Source of the DNA: Rathayibacter sp. VKM Ac-2879 | Lineage (GTDB): Bacteria > Actinomycetota > Actinomycetes > Actinomycetales > Microbacteriaceae | Assembly (NCBI RefSeq): GCF_015351245.1 | Contig: NZ_JADKSO010000001.1 | Location: forward strand, 1 to 64,000 | Direction: 5' to 3' | DNA: 64,000 nt | Shown here: positions 34,256 to 42,937 of the stretch, one piece after another | Numbering within the stretch: the stretch's first letter is position 1 | How the letters are laid out: each line of letters opens with the position of its first letter | Position numbers and translations under genes: made by a program | The notes under the pieces: model-generated | Told to the model about the DNA's origin: nothing | The model's input: the letters and a program-made list of their open reading frames with translations, nothing else | The model's database searches: none

Positions 34256-34873
34256 ATGGACTCCGCCACGATGTTCGACGCCTGCGCCGCCGCCTTCCTC
34301 CGCCTACTCGCTCGGATCGGCGCCGAGCAGTGGGGGCTACCAGGCCTCGGCGTGTGGGACGTGCGCGGGCTGGCGGGCCATACCGCGCGGGCGATCCTCA
34401 CGGTCGAGACGTATCTCCTCGCCGACGAGCCGGAGGAGCGCACCATCGCCGACGCGCTCGACTACTACGCGGCGCTCGCGGGCGGCGTGGCCGATCCCTC
34501 CGCTGTCGCTCTGCGGGGCGAGAAGGCGGGGCGCGCCCTGGGCGAGCGGCCCGCCGAGGCCGTGGCGGACGCGGTCGGGCGGGCGAGCGCTCTCATCGCC
34601 CGACAGCGCCCCGGCCGGCTGGTCGCGGTCGGCGGCCAGGCGAGCCTCGCGATCGAGCTGGGCGACTACCTCCGCACCCGAGTGCTCGAGCTCGTCGTGC
34701 ACACCCTCGACCTCTCGCGGGCGACCGGCATCCCCGCCGAGCTGCCTCCCGCGGCGATCGAGTCATGCTGCGCGCTCGTCGGCGGGCTGGCCGCACGCGC
34801 CGGGCGCGGCGAGGAGCTGCTGCTCGCGCTCACGGGGCGCACGCAGCTCGCGGAGGCGTTCTCGGTCGTCTGA
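34256..34873 (+). CDS. Maleylpyruvate isomerase N-terminal-type (DinB-like) protein, TIGR03083
   Basis: A 205-residue helical protein of the mycothiol-dependent maleylpyruvate isomerase-like group. WDVRGLAGHTARAILTVETYL gives the first metal-binding His of the four-helix DinB-like bundle, and LELVVHTLDLSRATGIP gives a later His/Asp pair. Such proteins are suspected mycothiol S-transferases. The start is either this ATG or the in-frame ATG three codons earlier (34247); neither has a clear ribosome binding site. Single gene; the actual substrate is unknown. Confidence 0.78.
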   Translation: MDSATMFDACAAAFLRLLARIGAEQWGLPGLGVWDVRGLAGHTARAILTVETYLLADEPEERTIADALDYYAALAGGVADPSAVALRGEKAGRALGERPAEAVADAVGRASALIARQRPGRLVAVGGQASLAIELGDYLRTRVLELVVHTLDLSRATGIPAELPPAAIESCCALVGGLAARAGRGEELLLALTGRTQLAEAFSVV

Positions 34874-34967
34874 TCGCTTGTGGGTGCGCCCCGCCCTGAG
34901 GACATCCGCGAGACGTCTCAGTCGCCCAAGGCGGCGAGCGCGCACGTCGCCGGGCGCGGAGGCGCCG

Positions 34968-35570
34968 TCAGCGCGGGCGGAGGCCGGCGCGGCGCAGGGT
35001 GAGCGCGGCCAGGGCGGAGGTGGCGGCGGGGTCGCCGCGACGCCACCCGGGCACCGCCTCCGGGTGGGCGGAGAGGATCTCGCGGGGCGACGCCTGCATC
35101 AGCGCACGCAATGCGAGCAACTCGACGCCGGGCACGCTCGAGCCAGCAGCCCTCAGCTCCGCAGCGCGCCGAGCGAAGCGCAGCCGCGGTCGCACCCACA
35201 GCACGGCGAGCAGCAGCAGCGGAAGCCCGCCCACCACGAGCCCGGCGACGACCGCCAACGCGCTGGTGAGCTGCTGCTGATCGCGACCGGCTGCCGCCAG
35301 CACAGCCCCCGCGCCGCTCGCCTGGTCGAAGGGCGCGCGCACCGCATCTCCGAGCAGCGGGATGCCACCGAGCGTCGTGCCCGCGTCGCTCATGGTCGAC
35401 CCGAAACCACTGCCCGCGCTCTCCAGCCGCCGCCCGACCTCCGCGAGGCCGGCGATGAGCGAGCCGACCGCGATCCCAAAAGCGATCGCCACGACAGCGA
35501 CTCCCAAGGCGAGCGCGTCGGCGACGATCTGCCGTGCACGGACGGCCGGAAGGTCAGCGTAGATCTGCAT
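34968..35570 (-). CDS. Two-helix membrane protein, unknown function
   Basis: A 200-residue protein with a membrane helix at about 20-42 (LALGVAVVAIAFGIAVGSLI), an extracytoplasmic Gly/Ser/Ala-rich stretch, a second helix at about 105-127 (ALAVVAGLVVGGLPLLLLAV) and a basic cytoplasmic tail (VRPRLRFARRAAELRAAG). The tail region SVPGVELLALRALMQASPRE is conserved-looking and Leu-rich. I recognise no family. The ATG at 35570 is the first start in the frame that follows good coding character; upstream lies the 87-bp repeat element. Confidence 0.65.
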   Translation of the reverse strand: MQIYADLPAVRARQIVADALALGVAVVAIAFGIAVGSLIAGLAEVGRRLESAGSGFGSTMSDAGTTLGGIPLLGDAVRAPFDQASGAGAVLAAAGRDQQQLTSALAVVAGLVVGGLPLLLLAVLWVRPRLRFARRAAELRAAGSSVPGVELLALRALMQASPREILSAHPEAVPGWRRGDPAATSALAALTLRRAGLRPR

Positions 35571-35604
35571 GTCGCGATTATGCGGCCGCCGAGCACGTCC
35601 TTCC

Positions 35605-35691
35605 GTTCGCAATTCAGGATGAACGCTCCTGGACCGACCCGAGATCCGCGGAAATGCGTCGACCTTGAGGCATTCATCCTGAATTACGAAC
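35605..35691. repeat. 87-bp palindromic element, copy 2
   Basis: GTTCGCAATTCAGGATGAA (35605-35623) and TTCATCCTGAATTACGAAC (35673-35691) are 19-bp inverted arms with one mismatch. The total length equals that of the copy at 20216-20302, and the outer 17 bp differ at only one to three positions. Here it lies in the gap between divergent genes rather than inside a gene. Confidence 0.7.
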
Positions 35692-35807
35692 AGCATCACG
35701 GCCTGCGGGACCCCGCTCGGCCCTCCACAGGCACCGAACCCGGCGTAATCGTCGAAGATCGCCGTCGAGCGCGCCTGGCCCCCCGGGCCGGCGGCCACCC
35801 TCGCAGC

Positions 35808-36626
35808 ATGGACCTCCGAATCGAACTGGACCGCCGCGGCGGCATCGCCTCTCGCGCCGCGCTCATCCGGGCCGGCGTCACCGCCCGCCAGTTGACCGCA
35901 GCGGTCGCGGCAGGAGACGTGGTGCGAGGCCTCCGTGGCCGGTACGCGTCCGCCGCCCTGCCACCGGCGCTACTCGCGGCCTTCAGGCTCGGCGGCCGGC
36001 TCGCGGCGACGGACGCCGCCCGTTCGCACGGCCTCTGGGTCCTGCAGTCTCCGCTCCTGCACATCTGGGTGTCGCCGAACGCCTCCCGGCTCCGGCCGCC
36101 CCGCGGCATCCGCCTCCATTGGGACGCGCCGCACTCCGGCGACGAGCCCCTGCGAGTCTCGCCCGTGCATGCGCTGGTGCAGCTCGGCCGCGTGGGGGAC
36201 GAGGACCTGCTCGTCGCCCTCGAGTCGGCGCTCGAGAAGCGGGTACTCGGGCCGGAGGATCTCGCCGAGCTGCGTGCCGGCTCCCCCGTGCGTCTGTACT
36301 CCCTGCTCGACTTCGCCCGGGACGACGCTCAGTCCGGTGTGGAGACGCTAGCCCGATGGCGCCTACACCTGGCGGGCATCGAGACGCGCGCTCAAGTGCA
36401 CGTGCCGGGCGTCGGCAGAGTCGACCTCTTGGTCGGCCGGAGCCTCATCATCGAGATCGACGGGCGTTCGACCCACGAGTTCGAGCACGACCGTCGCCGC
36501 GACCTCGTCGCGTCGGCCAACGGCTACGTCACCCTGCGATTCTCGGCGCGCCAAGTGCTCATCGCGTGGCCAGAGGTGGAAAGGGCGATCCGGTCCGCGA
36601 TGGAGCGCGGCCTGCACATCCTCTGA
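35808..36626 (+). CDS. AbiEi-like N-terminal domain with DUF559 (Vsr-fold) C-terminus
   Basis: A 272-residue protein. The N-terminal 60 residues (LDRRGGIASRAALIRAGVTA, RQLTAAVAAGDVVRGLRGRY) form a winged-helix segment like that of AbiEi antitoxins. The C-terminal third has a DUF559/Vsr-type nuclease core: VGRVDLLVGRSLIIEIDGRS, then HEFEHDRRRD and GYVTLRFSARQVL, with the Asp and Glu of the (D/E)x(E) site. Such two-domain proteins are common in actinobacteria; whether they act in phage defence or toxin-antitoxin systems is unproven. No partner toxin gene is adjacent. It converges with purA with a 9-bp gap, and the CRISPR locus is 2 kb away. Confidence 0.75.
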   Translation: MDLRIELDRRGGIASRAALIRAGVTARQLTAAVAAGDVVRGLRGRYASAALPPALLAAFRLGGRLAATDAARSHGLWVLQSPLLHIWVSPNASRLRPPRGIRLHWDAPHSGDEPLRVSPVHALVQLGRVGDEDLLVALESALEKRVLGPEDLAELRAGSPVRLYSLLDFARDDAQSGVETLARWRLHLAGIETRAQVHVPGVGRVDLLVGRSLIIEIDGRSTHEFEHDRRRDLVASANGYVTLRFSARQVLIAWPEVERAIRSAMERGLHIL

Positions 36627-36635
36627 GCCGGTGTC

Positions 36636-37919
36636 TCAGATCAGGTCGTGGAGCACGACGACCTGCTCGCGCTCAGGGCCGACCCCGATGGCCGAGAATC
36701 GCGCACCGCTCATCGCCTCGAGCGCGCGGACGTAGTCTTGCGCGGCCTGCGGCAGGTCGGAGAACTCACGACAGCCCGAGATGTCCTCCTGCCAGCCGGG
36801 GAACTCCTCGTAGATCGGCTTGGCGTGGTGGAAGTCGCTCTGCGATACCGGGACCTCGTCGTGGCGCACGCCGTCGACCTCGTAGGCGACGCAGACCGGG
36901 ATGGTGTCAAGCCCGGACAGCACGTCGAGCTTGGTGAGCACGAAGTCGGTGACCCCGTTGATCCGTGCGGAGTATCGGGCGATGGGGGCGTCGTACCAGC
37001 CGCAGCGACGGGGACGGCCCGTGGTCGTGCCGAATTCGAACCCCTGCTTGCGCAAGTACTCGCCCCACTCGTCGAAGAGCTCGGTCGGGAACGGTCCGGC
37101 GCCGACGCGGGTCGTGTACGCCTTGATGACGGCGATGACGCGCTCGATGCGGTTGGGGGCGACTCCGGAGCCGGTGGCGGCGCCTCCGGAGGTCGCGTTC
37201 GAGGAGGTGACGAAGGGGTAGGTGCCGTGGTCGACGTCGAGCATGGTGGCCTGGCCGGCTTCGAACAGCACGGTCTTGCCGGCGTCGAGGGCCTGAGCGA
37301 GCACGAGAGAGGTGTCGGCGACCATCGGGCGGAGGCGCTCGGTGTATTGGAGGAGGTCGTCAACCACCTGCTCGACCAGGATCGCGCGGCGGTTGTAGAC
37401 CTTCACCAGCAGGTGGTTCTTCTGGTCGAGCGCGCCCTCGACCTTCTGGCGGAGGATGTTCTCGTCGAACAGGTCCTGGATACGGATTCCGACGCGGTTG
37501 ATCTTGTCGGCGTAGGCGGGGCCGATGCCCCGGCCGGTCGTGCCGATTTGGCGCTTGCCGAGGAAGCGCTCGGTCACCTTGTCGAGGGTGCGGTGGTAGC
37601 TGGTGATGACGTGCGCGTTGGCGCTGACGAGCAGCTTCGAGACGTCGACGCCGCGAGCGCTCAACGCCTCGAGTTCGTGGAACAGCACCTCGATGTCGAC
37701 GACCACGCCGTTCGCGATCACGGGGACGACACCCGGGGTGAGGATGCCTGAGGGAAGGAGGTGCAGCGCGTACTTCTCGTCGCCGACGACGACCGTGTGG
37801 CCGGCGTTGTTGCCCCCGTTGAATTTGACGACGTAGTCGACGCGGCTGCCGAGGAGGTCGGTCGCGCGTCCCTTGCCCTCGTCGCCCCACTGGGCGCCGG
37901 TGATGACGATTGCTGGCAT
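36636..37919 (-). CDS. purA: Adenylosuccinate synthetase
   Basis: A 427-residue GTP-dependent enzyme joining IMP and aspartate on the way to AMP. The P-loop [16 protein letters not shown] (about 8-23), [14 protein letters not shown] with the catalytic His, the switch motif [16 protein letters not shown], and the C-terminal [16 protein letters not shown] are all present, and the length is standard. The ATG at 37919 matches the family start [17 protein letters not shown]. Single gene; the upstream 600 bp before cas3 contain its promoter, but no clear one is identified. Confidence 0.97.
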   Translation of the reverse strand: MPAIVITGAQWGDEGKGRATDLLGSRVDYVVKFNGGNNAGHTVVVGDEKYALHLLPSGILTPGVVPVIANGVVVDIEVLFHELEALSARGVDVSKLLVSANAHVITSYHRTLDKVTERFLGKRQIGTTGRGIGPAYADKINRVGIRIQDLFDENILRQKVEGALDQKNHLLVKVYNRRAILVEQVVDDLLQYTERLRPMVADTSLVLAQALDAGKTVLFEAGQATMLDVDHGTYPFVTSSNATSGGAATGSGVAPNRIERVIAVIKAYTTRVGAGPFPTELFDEWGEYLRKQGFEFGTTTGRPRRCGWYDAPIARYSARINGVTDFVLTKLDVLSGLDTIPVCVAYEVDGVRHDEVPVSQSDFHHAKPIYEEFPGWQEDISGCREFSDLPQAAQDYVRALEAMSGARFSAIGVGPEREQVVVLHDLI

Positions 37920-38079
37920 GGGGTGTCCTTCGCTGGGCGAATCGGCAGTGCTCGGCGTTGCCGGGCCGTGGGCCGGTCGGGCGACGGAGGCGTCGCGACG
38001 GGAGGACCAGCCGAGCCAGTTTACTCGGTCGCGACGCGGAGGCATTCTTGTCCTCACTGCCGCTTCGACACCGGACCGC

Positions 38080-38180
38080 AGGAAAATGTCACCCCGTAAG
38101 TGAAGTTTCCTCCAGTCGTGGCGGCACCAACAGTAAAGTCTTTTTTCTACGATCGCCGTGGCAGCTCCAACAGTAAAATC
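38080..38180. repeat. AT-richer intergenic region with hairpin and tandem 24-bp direct repeats
   Basis: The 600 bp between purA and cas3 hold no gene. A two-part inverted repeat (AGGAAA-N3-TCAC-N7-GTGA-N2-TTTCCT) spans 38080-38111. Two 24-bp direct repeats with the shared core CCAACAGTAAA lie at 38117-38140 and 38157-38180 (21 of 24 identical, 40-bp period), separated by a T-tract. They could be binding sites of a regulator or part of a CRISPR leader for the mini-array just downstream. Confidence 0.55.
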
Positions 38181-38313
38181 TCCGCTCTAAGGTCCCTTGC
38201 GCCAATCGCTTGGGTCGCACAGAATGAGCACCGGCAGCGACCCCGCATCCAGCGGGGAACGCACCTCGCGGTTAGTCATCGGCGTAAACCAGCGTCACGG
38301 TGGCCCCGCGAGG

Positions 38314-38464
38314 AAAAGCCTTCCCCCTCCGGGGATGATCCAAGCAACATCTCATCTCTGGGCATGGGACCAGGTGTGCTCCCCGCGCGAGCGGGGATAG
38401 CAGCGATGACGAATGCCTGCCAGGTGAAGCCGTAGAGTGCTCCTCGCGCGAGCGGGGATAGCAG
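38314..38464 (+). CRISPR. Decayed mini-CRISPR upstream of cas3
   Basis: Two clear repeats at 38376-38403 and 38437-38464 start GTGCTCC(C/T)CGCGCGAGCG and are spaced 61 bp apart with one 33-nt spacer. A third, badly degraded repeat fits at 38314-38341, one period upstream, keeping the 3' part CCGGGGATGATCC. Compared with the main array, both clear copies have a GCGA instead of GCAA loop and end ATAGCAG instead of ATGATCC, so the 5' handle of a crRNA made here would differ. It is either the remnant of an older array or a regulatory guide. It ends 55 bp before cas3. Confidence 0.75.
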
Positions 38465-38519
38465 AGGCCTCTTGCCGAGTGTCTTCCGCTGCTGCCAGAG
38501 TCTCCGGAGGGGGCAACGC

Positions 38520-41282
38520 ATGGACGCGAGTGGGTTGAGCGACGCTGCGTGGTCGGTGTGGGCGAAGTACGACCGCGAGAGCGAGCTGTCCGTGCCGCTG
38601 CACCGGCATATGGGCGACTCCGCCGCGATCGCGGAGCTGCTGTGGGACCACTGGTTGCCGCGGCAGACGAGAGACAGGATCGCCACGGGTCTCGGCGACG
38701 AGACGGCAAGAACGCTTGCCGTGTGGGCCGCGTGCACTCACGACATCGGTAAGGCGAGCCCCGAGTTCGCGCGGCAGGCGCCCCTTCTGGCGGGCCGGAT
38801 GCGCGACCGCGGCCTTGCCTTTCCGGGTGAGAGCGGGGCCGCCCCGAAGGTGCAGCACTCGGTGATCGGCTTCGTCGTCCTCCGCGACTGGCTCGTCGAG
38901 TCGTACGGTTTCACGGCACGTGCAGCCGAGAGCATCGCGGTGATCGCCGGCGGGCATCACGGCGTCCCCCCGACGAAGGAGGATGTGCGCCCCCTCCGCA
39001 TCACGCGCTCCCTGGTGGTGGGGGCGGCTCCCGCCTGGGCGATGGTGCGGGAGGAGCTCCTGACGTTCGCCACGCAGTACTGCTCGGCCGAAGACGCGCT
39101 TCGGAGCCTCAGCGGTCACGCGATCGACGTCCAGGCTCAAGCTCTCCTGACGTCCTTCGTGATCGTCGCCGATTGGCTCGCGAGCAATGCCGACTTCTTC
39201 GCCTACGACGATCCGCGGGACAGCAGAGAACGCGCCGCAGACGCGTGGGAGCGCGTCGGGCTCAGCCCACCGTGGCGAGCCGAATCGAGCACGGCGAGCG
39301 CCGAGACCTTGCTCCACAGCCGCTTCGCGCTCGGCGCCGATGCCCATGCCCGTCCAGTCCAGGTCGCCGCCCTCGACGCCGCACGGCGCATCGGGCACGG
39401 TCTCGTCATCATCGAAGCGCCGATGGGCGAGGGCAAGACGGAGGCGGCTCTCCTCGCGGCGGAATCGATGGCGTCGTCGACGGGTGCGGGTGGCTGCTTC
39501 GTCGCCCTCCCGACCATGGCCACCAGCGACGCGCTTTTCTCTCGGGTGCTCTCCTGGGCGGAGCGCCTGCCGGAGTCGGAAGGACGAACCCTGCCGCAGT
39601 CGGTGTTCCTCGCGCACTCGAAGGCCGATCTCAACCCGGACATCCACCGACTCCGCGGCGTGCGGAACGTCTACGACGAGCAGAGGGTCGGGATGGCGAT
39701 CCTCGAACTCCATCAGTGGTTCGTCGGCCGGAAGAAGGGCGTCCTGGCGAACTTCGTCGTCGGGACGATCGACCAGGTCTTGTTCGGCGCCTTGAAGACC
39801 AAGCACGTCGCGCTGCGGCATCTCGGTCTGGCGAACAAGGTCGTGATCATCGACGAAGTGCACGCGGCCGACGCATACATGTCCGTCTACCTCGAGCGTG
39901 CGCTGGCGTGGCTCGGAGCGTACGGCGTACCGGTGATCCTCCTGTCGGCGACGCTCGCGCCGTCGATCCGCGCGCGCCTCGCGTCGGCCTACCATCCGTC
40001 GAGCCGCGAGGATCAGGCGTTGCTCGAGGGCAGCACGGGATATCCCCTCCTCACGACCGTCGCCGCGGCAGACGGGCGCGTGACGGCCGCAGTGATCCCG
40101 GCGTCGCCGCGGTCGACACAGGTCCATCTCGAGTACCTCGACGACGAGCCGGAGGCACTGGTCGCGCGCCTTCGCCCCGCGATCCGTGACGGTGCCGCCA
40201 TCGCCGTGATTCGGAACACCGTCGCTCGTGCTCAACAGACGGCGCGGGAGCTGCGCGAGGTCTTCGGCGCGGAGCGGGTGCTGCTGGTGCATTCCCGCTT
40301 CATCGCCACGGACAGGGGGGAGCGCGAGGCGATGCTGCGGGAACGGCTCGGCCCCACCTCCGCATCACGCGGACCCCTCATCGTCGTCGGCACGCAGGTG
40401 CTCGAGCAAAGCCTGGACGTCGACTTCGACGTGATGGTCACGGACATCGCCCCGATCGATCTGCTCCTGCAGCGCGCAGGGCGCCTCCACCGTCACGCCA
40501 GGCCGACGCGTCCGCGGGGATGTGAGCGTGCCCAGTTGATCCTCACGGGCGTTCTGCCCGGCGTCTCGCCGAGCTTCGAGGGCGGTGCTGTGGCCGTCTA
40601 CGGGCGCCACCTCCTCCTCCGCACGTCCGCCGCGCTCGACACCCACAGCGAGGAGCACGGCGCGATCGGCGTTCCCGACCATGTGAGCGGCCTCGTCCGG
40701 ACGGTCTACGACGGCCCCCTCGCGGCGCCTCACGGCGCGGAGGCCGAATGGGAGGACGCCGCGAGGGACTGGCGCACGCTCCTCGACGAGAAGGCTCGGA
40801 ACGCCAGCGTGTTCGCTCTGGCCCGACCCGATGCGATCCGTGACTCGCTGGTCGGTTGGCTGAAGGGGCTCTCGCCCCTCGGCGGGGAGGACTCCCCTGA
40901 CGGACAGAAGCAGGTGCGTGACTCCGAGGACAGCATCGAGGTGCTTGTCGCCCAGACGCGGGGCGAATCCGTGCATCTGCTCGACTGGCTTCCCGGCTCC
41001 GAGGAGGCGCTGCCCACCCGATCCCAGCCGTCCGAGAGCGCGGCGCGCGCGCTGGCCACGTCGAGCGTGCGCCTGCCACCCCAGCTCTGTCGGGGGTATG
41101 TCGTAGACCAGACCATAGGCGCCCTCGAATCCCATGGTTTCGAGGGCTGGCAACAGTCGTATCTCCTGAAAGGACAGCTCGTGTTGATGCTCGATGAGCG
41201 GCAGGAGGCTCGAATCGGGCACTTCCTGTTGCGGTACGACAGGGCCGATGGGCTCGAGATCCAGCGGATCGACGAGCGATGA
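38520..41282 (+). CDS. cas3: Type I-E Cas3 helicase-nuclease
   Basis: A 920-residue effector that is recruited by Cascade, unwinds target DNA and degrades it. The N-terminal HD nuclease has ACTHDIGKASPEF (His74-Asp75) and a later His pair (AGGHHG). The SF2 helicase has Walker A EAPMGEGKTEAAL (Lys306), DEVH at about 445-448, LLSATLAPS, and late motifs TQVLEQSLDVDFDVMVTD and QRAGRLHRH. The ATG at 38520 is preceded by GGAGG and begins the conserved region; the frame extends slightly upstream into the mini-array DNA. It overlaps cse1 by 4 bp and begins the cas operon. Confidence 0.96.
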   Translation: MDASGLSDAAWSVWAKYDRESELSVPLHRHMGDSAAIAELLWDHWLPRQTRDRIATGLGDETARTLAVWAACTHDIGKASPEFARQAPLLAGRMRDRGLAFPGESGAAPKVQHSVIGFVVLRDWLVESYGFTARAAESIAVIAGGHHGVPPTKEDVRPLRITRSLVVGAAPAWAMVREELLTFATQYCSAEDALRSLSGHAIDVQAQALLTSFVIVADWLASNADFFAYDDPRDSRERAADAWERVGLSPPWRAESSTASAETLLHSRFALGADAHARPVQVAALDAARRIGHGLVIIEAPMGEGKTEAALLAAESMASSTGAGGCFVALPTMATSDALFSRVLSWAERLPESEGRTLPQSVFLAHSKADLNPDIHRLRGVRNVYDEQRVGMAILELHQWFVGRKKGVLANFVVGTIDQVLFGALKTKHVALRHLGLANKVVIIDEVHAADAYMSVYLERALAWLGAYGVPVILLSATLAPSIRARLASAYHPSSREDQALLEGSTGYPLLTTVAAADGRVTAAVIPASPRSTQVHLEYLDDEPEALVARLRPAIRDGAAIAVIRNTVARAQQTARELREVFGAERVLLVHSRFIATDRGEREAMLRERLGPTSASRGPLIVVGTQVLEQSLDVDFDVMVTDIAPIDLLLQRAGRLHRHARPTRPRGCERAQLILTGVLPGVSPSFEGGAVAVYGRHLLLRTSAALDTHSEEHGAIGVPDHVSGLVRTVYDGPLAAPHGAEAEWEDAARDWRTLLDEKARNASVFALARPDAIRDSLVGWLKGLSPLGGEDSPDGQKQVRDSEDSIEVLVAQTRGESVHLLDWLPGSEEALPTRSQPSESAARALATSSVRLPPQLCRGYVVDQTIGALESHGFEGWQQSYLLKGQLVLMLDERQEARIGHFLLRYDRADGLEIQRIDER

Positions 41283-42937
41283 ACGGATTCGACGTCCGGG
41301 ACCGGCCGTGGATCCTCGCGCGCTCGCTGGAGGGGACTACGCAGGAGTACTCGATCCTCGAGATCCTCCGTCGGGCTCACCTTCTCGAGGCGATCGTCGG
41401 TGACGTGCCGACGCAGACGTTCGCGATCACCCGCCTTCTCCTCGCGGTGATGCACGCCTCCCTCGCTCACGACCTGGCCGACGACGACACGGCGCGGGCG
41501 CTGTGGCAAGACCTGTGGGAGGCCGAGACCCTGCCCGCCGAGACGATCGAGCGCTATCTGCGCGAGCCGAACCGTGCTTCTCGGTTCGATCTGTTCGACG
41601 AGGAGGCGCCGTTCCTCCAGGTCGCGGGCCTTCGGACGGCGAAGGACGATGTCGCCGGGCTCGAGAGGATCATCGCCGACATCCCGAACGGCGTGCCCTA
41701 TCTGACGATGCGGCGGGGTCGAGGGGTCGCCTCGATCTCGATGGCCGAGGCGGCACGGTGGCTGGTGCACGTGCACGCCTACGACACCTCGGGCATCAAG
41801 TCGGGGGCCGTCGGCGACGTTCGGGTGAAGGGAGGCCGTGGCTATCCGCTCGGCACGGGCTGGTGCGGCGAGATCGGCGGCCTCCTCGCGTCGGGACAGT
41901 CTCTGAAAGAGACGCTCCTCCTCAATTTCGTGCTCATCCACGACGACCGGCCGGTTGCGGCGGGGCTTCCGGTCTGGGACAGGCAGGCGCTCGGTCCCGG
42001 GGTCGAGCTCCGACCGCAGCAGCCGGGCGGCGGCGAGACCGAGCCTTCCCGCCCGCAGGGTCTCGCGGATCTGTACACGTGGCCCGGTCGTCGGGTGCGG
42101 CTCGTGCGGTCAGGCGATGCGGTGACGGGCGTCGTCCTCGGCTACGGCGACCCCTTGCGCCCTCAGAACGCGCACGTCTTCGAGCCGCTGAGCCCCTGGC
42201 GGTACAGCGAGCCGCAGTCCAAGAAGCTCGGCCGGAGCGTCTACATGCCGGCCACGCATCAACCAGACCGGCGTCTGTGGCAAGGCCTCTCATCGCTTCT
42301 GCCGAACGCCCAGCAGACGACACCCTCTGCATGGCTCGTGGAGTGGATCGGTCTCCTCGCCGACGAGGGCATCCTTCCCGACTCGGCCCTGTTCGATCTG
42401 AGGGCCGTCGGAGCGAGCTACGGGACCCAGAGTTCGGTGATCGACGAGATCATCGACGATTCGCTCGGGATCCGGGCGCTCCTCGTCAGCGAGCGGGGCG
42501 CCGAGCACGCTCTTCGGGCCGTCAGCGCGGTCTCGGCGACGGAGGCCGCCGTCCTCGCTCTCGCACGTCTGGCGGGCGATCTCGAGATCGCGCGAGGAGG
42601 AGACTCCGACGGTGCGCGGTCACGCTCCCGAGAGGACGCCTACTTCGCACTCGACGGCCCGTTCCGCTCCTGGCTCGCCGATCTCGGCTCCGAGACGAGC
42701 ACGATCCCCCTCGTGCGATGGCAGCAGACGGCTCGCCGCGTGCTCGACGAGATCGCGGACTCGTACCTCAGCGCGGCCGGCCCCAGCGCGTGGGTCGGTC
42801 GCGACCGTCGCACGACCGGTCACGCGAGCTCGTCGGAGGCGCGCGAGTGGTTCCGACGGTCGCTGCGGGCGTCCCTGCCCAGCGCATACGACCCTCCGAT
42901 CTTCCTCACCACCGAAGGAGTCTCCGAGAATGTCTGA
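41279..42937 (+). CDS. casA: Cascade large subunit Cse1 (Cas8e)
   Basis: A 552-residue large subunit of the type I-E Cascade complex, which reads the PAM and recruits Cas3. The family pattern is visible in FDVRDRPWILARSLEGTTQE, then ALWQDLWE, FDLFDEEAPFLQVAGL, and the WCGEIGG and LNFVLIH segments, with a C-terminal four-helix bundle. The start codon overlaps the cas3 stop (ATGA) and the end overlaps cse2 by 8 bp, so translation is coupled along the operon. Full length for actinobacterial Cse1. Confidence 0.95.
   Translation: MNGFDVRDRPWILARSLEGTTQEYSILEILRRAHLLEAIVGDVPTQTFAITRLLLAVMHASLAHDLADDDTARALWQDLWEAETLPAETIERYLREPNRASRFDLFDEEAPFLQVAGLRTAKDDVAGLERIIADIPNGVPYLTMRRGRGVASISMAEAARWLVHVHAYDTSGIKSGAVGDVRVKGGRGYPLGTGWCGEIGGLLASGQSLKETLLLNFVLIHDDRPVAAGLPVWDRQALGPGVELRPQQPGGGETEPSRPQGLADLYTWPGRRVRLVRSGDAVTGVVLGYGDPLRPQNAHVFEPLSPWRYSEPQSKKLGRSVYMPATHQPDRRLWQGLSSLLPNAQQTTPSAWLVEWIGLLADEGILPDSALFDLRAVGASYGTQSSVIDEIIDDSLGIRALLVSERGAEHALRAVSAVSATEAAVLALARLAGDLEIARGGDSDGARSRSREDAYFALDGPFRSWLADLGSETSTIPLVRWQQTARRVLDEIADSYLSAAGPSAWVGRDRRTTGHASSSEAREWFRRSLRASLPSAYDPPIFLTTEGVSENV

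Noticed and set aside
35808..36626. Calling the AbiEi/DUF559 gene part of a toxin-antitoxin or phage-defence system
   Set aside because: No AbiEii-type toxin or other partner is adjacent. Such proteins are common alone in actinobacteria, so nearness to CRISPR is weak evidence.
38236..38264. A further CRISPR repeat at CCCCGC-N5-GCGGGG (38241-38257)
   Set aside because: It keeps the stem, but the spacing to the other copies is 78 bp rather than 61 and the flanks do not match; chance in GC-rich DNA is as likely.
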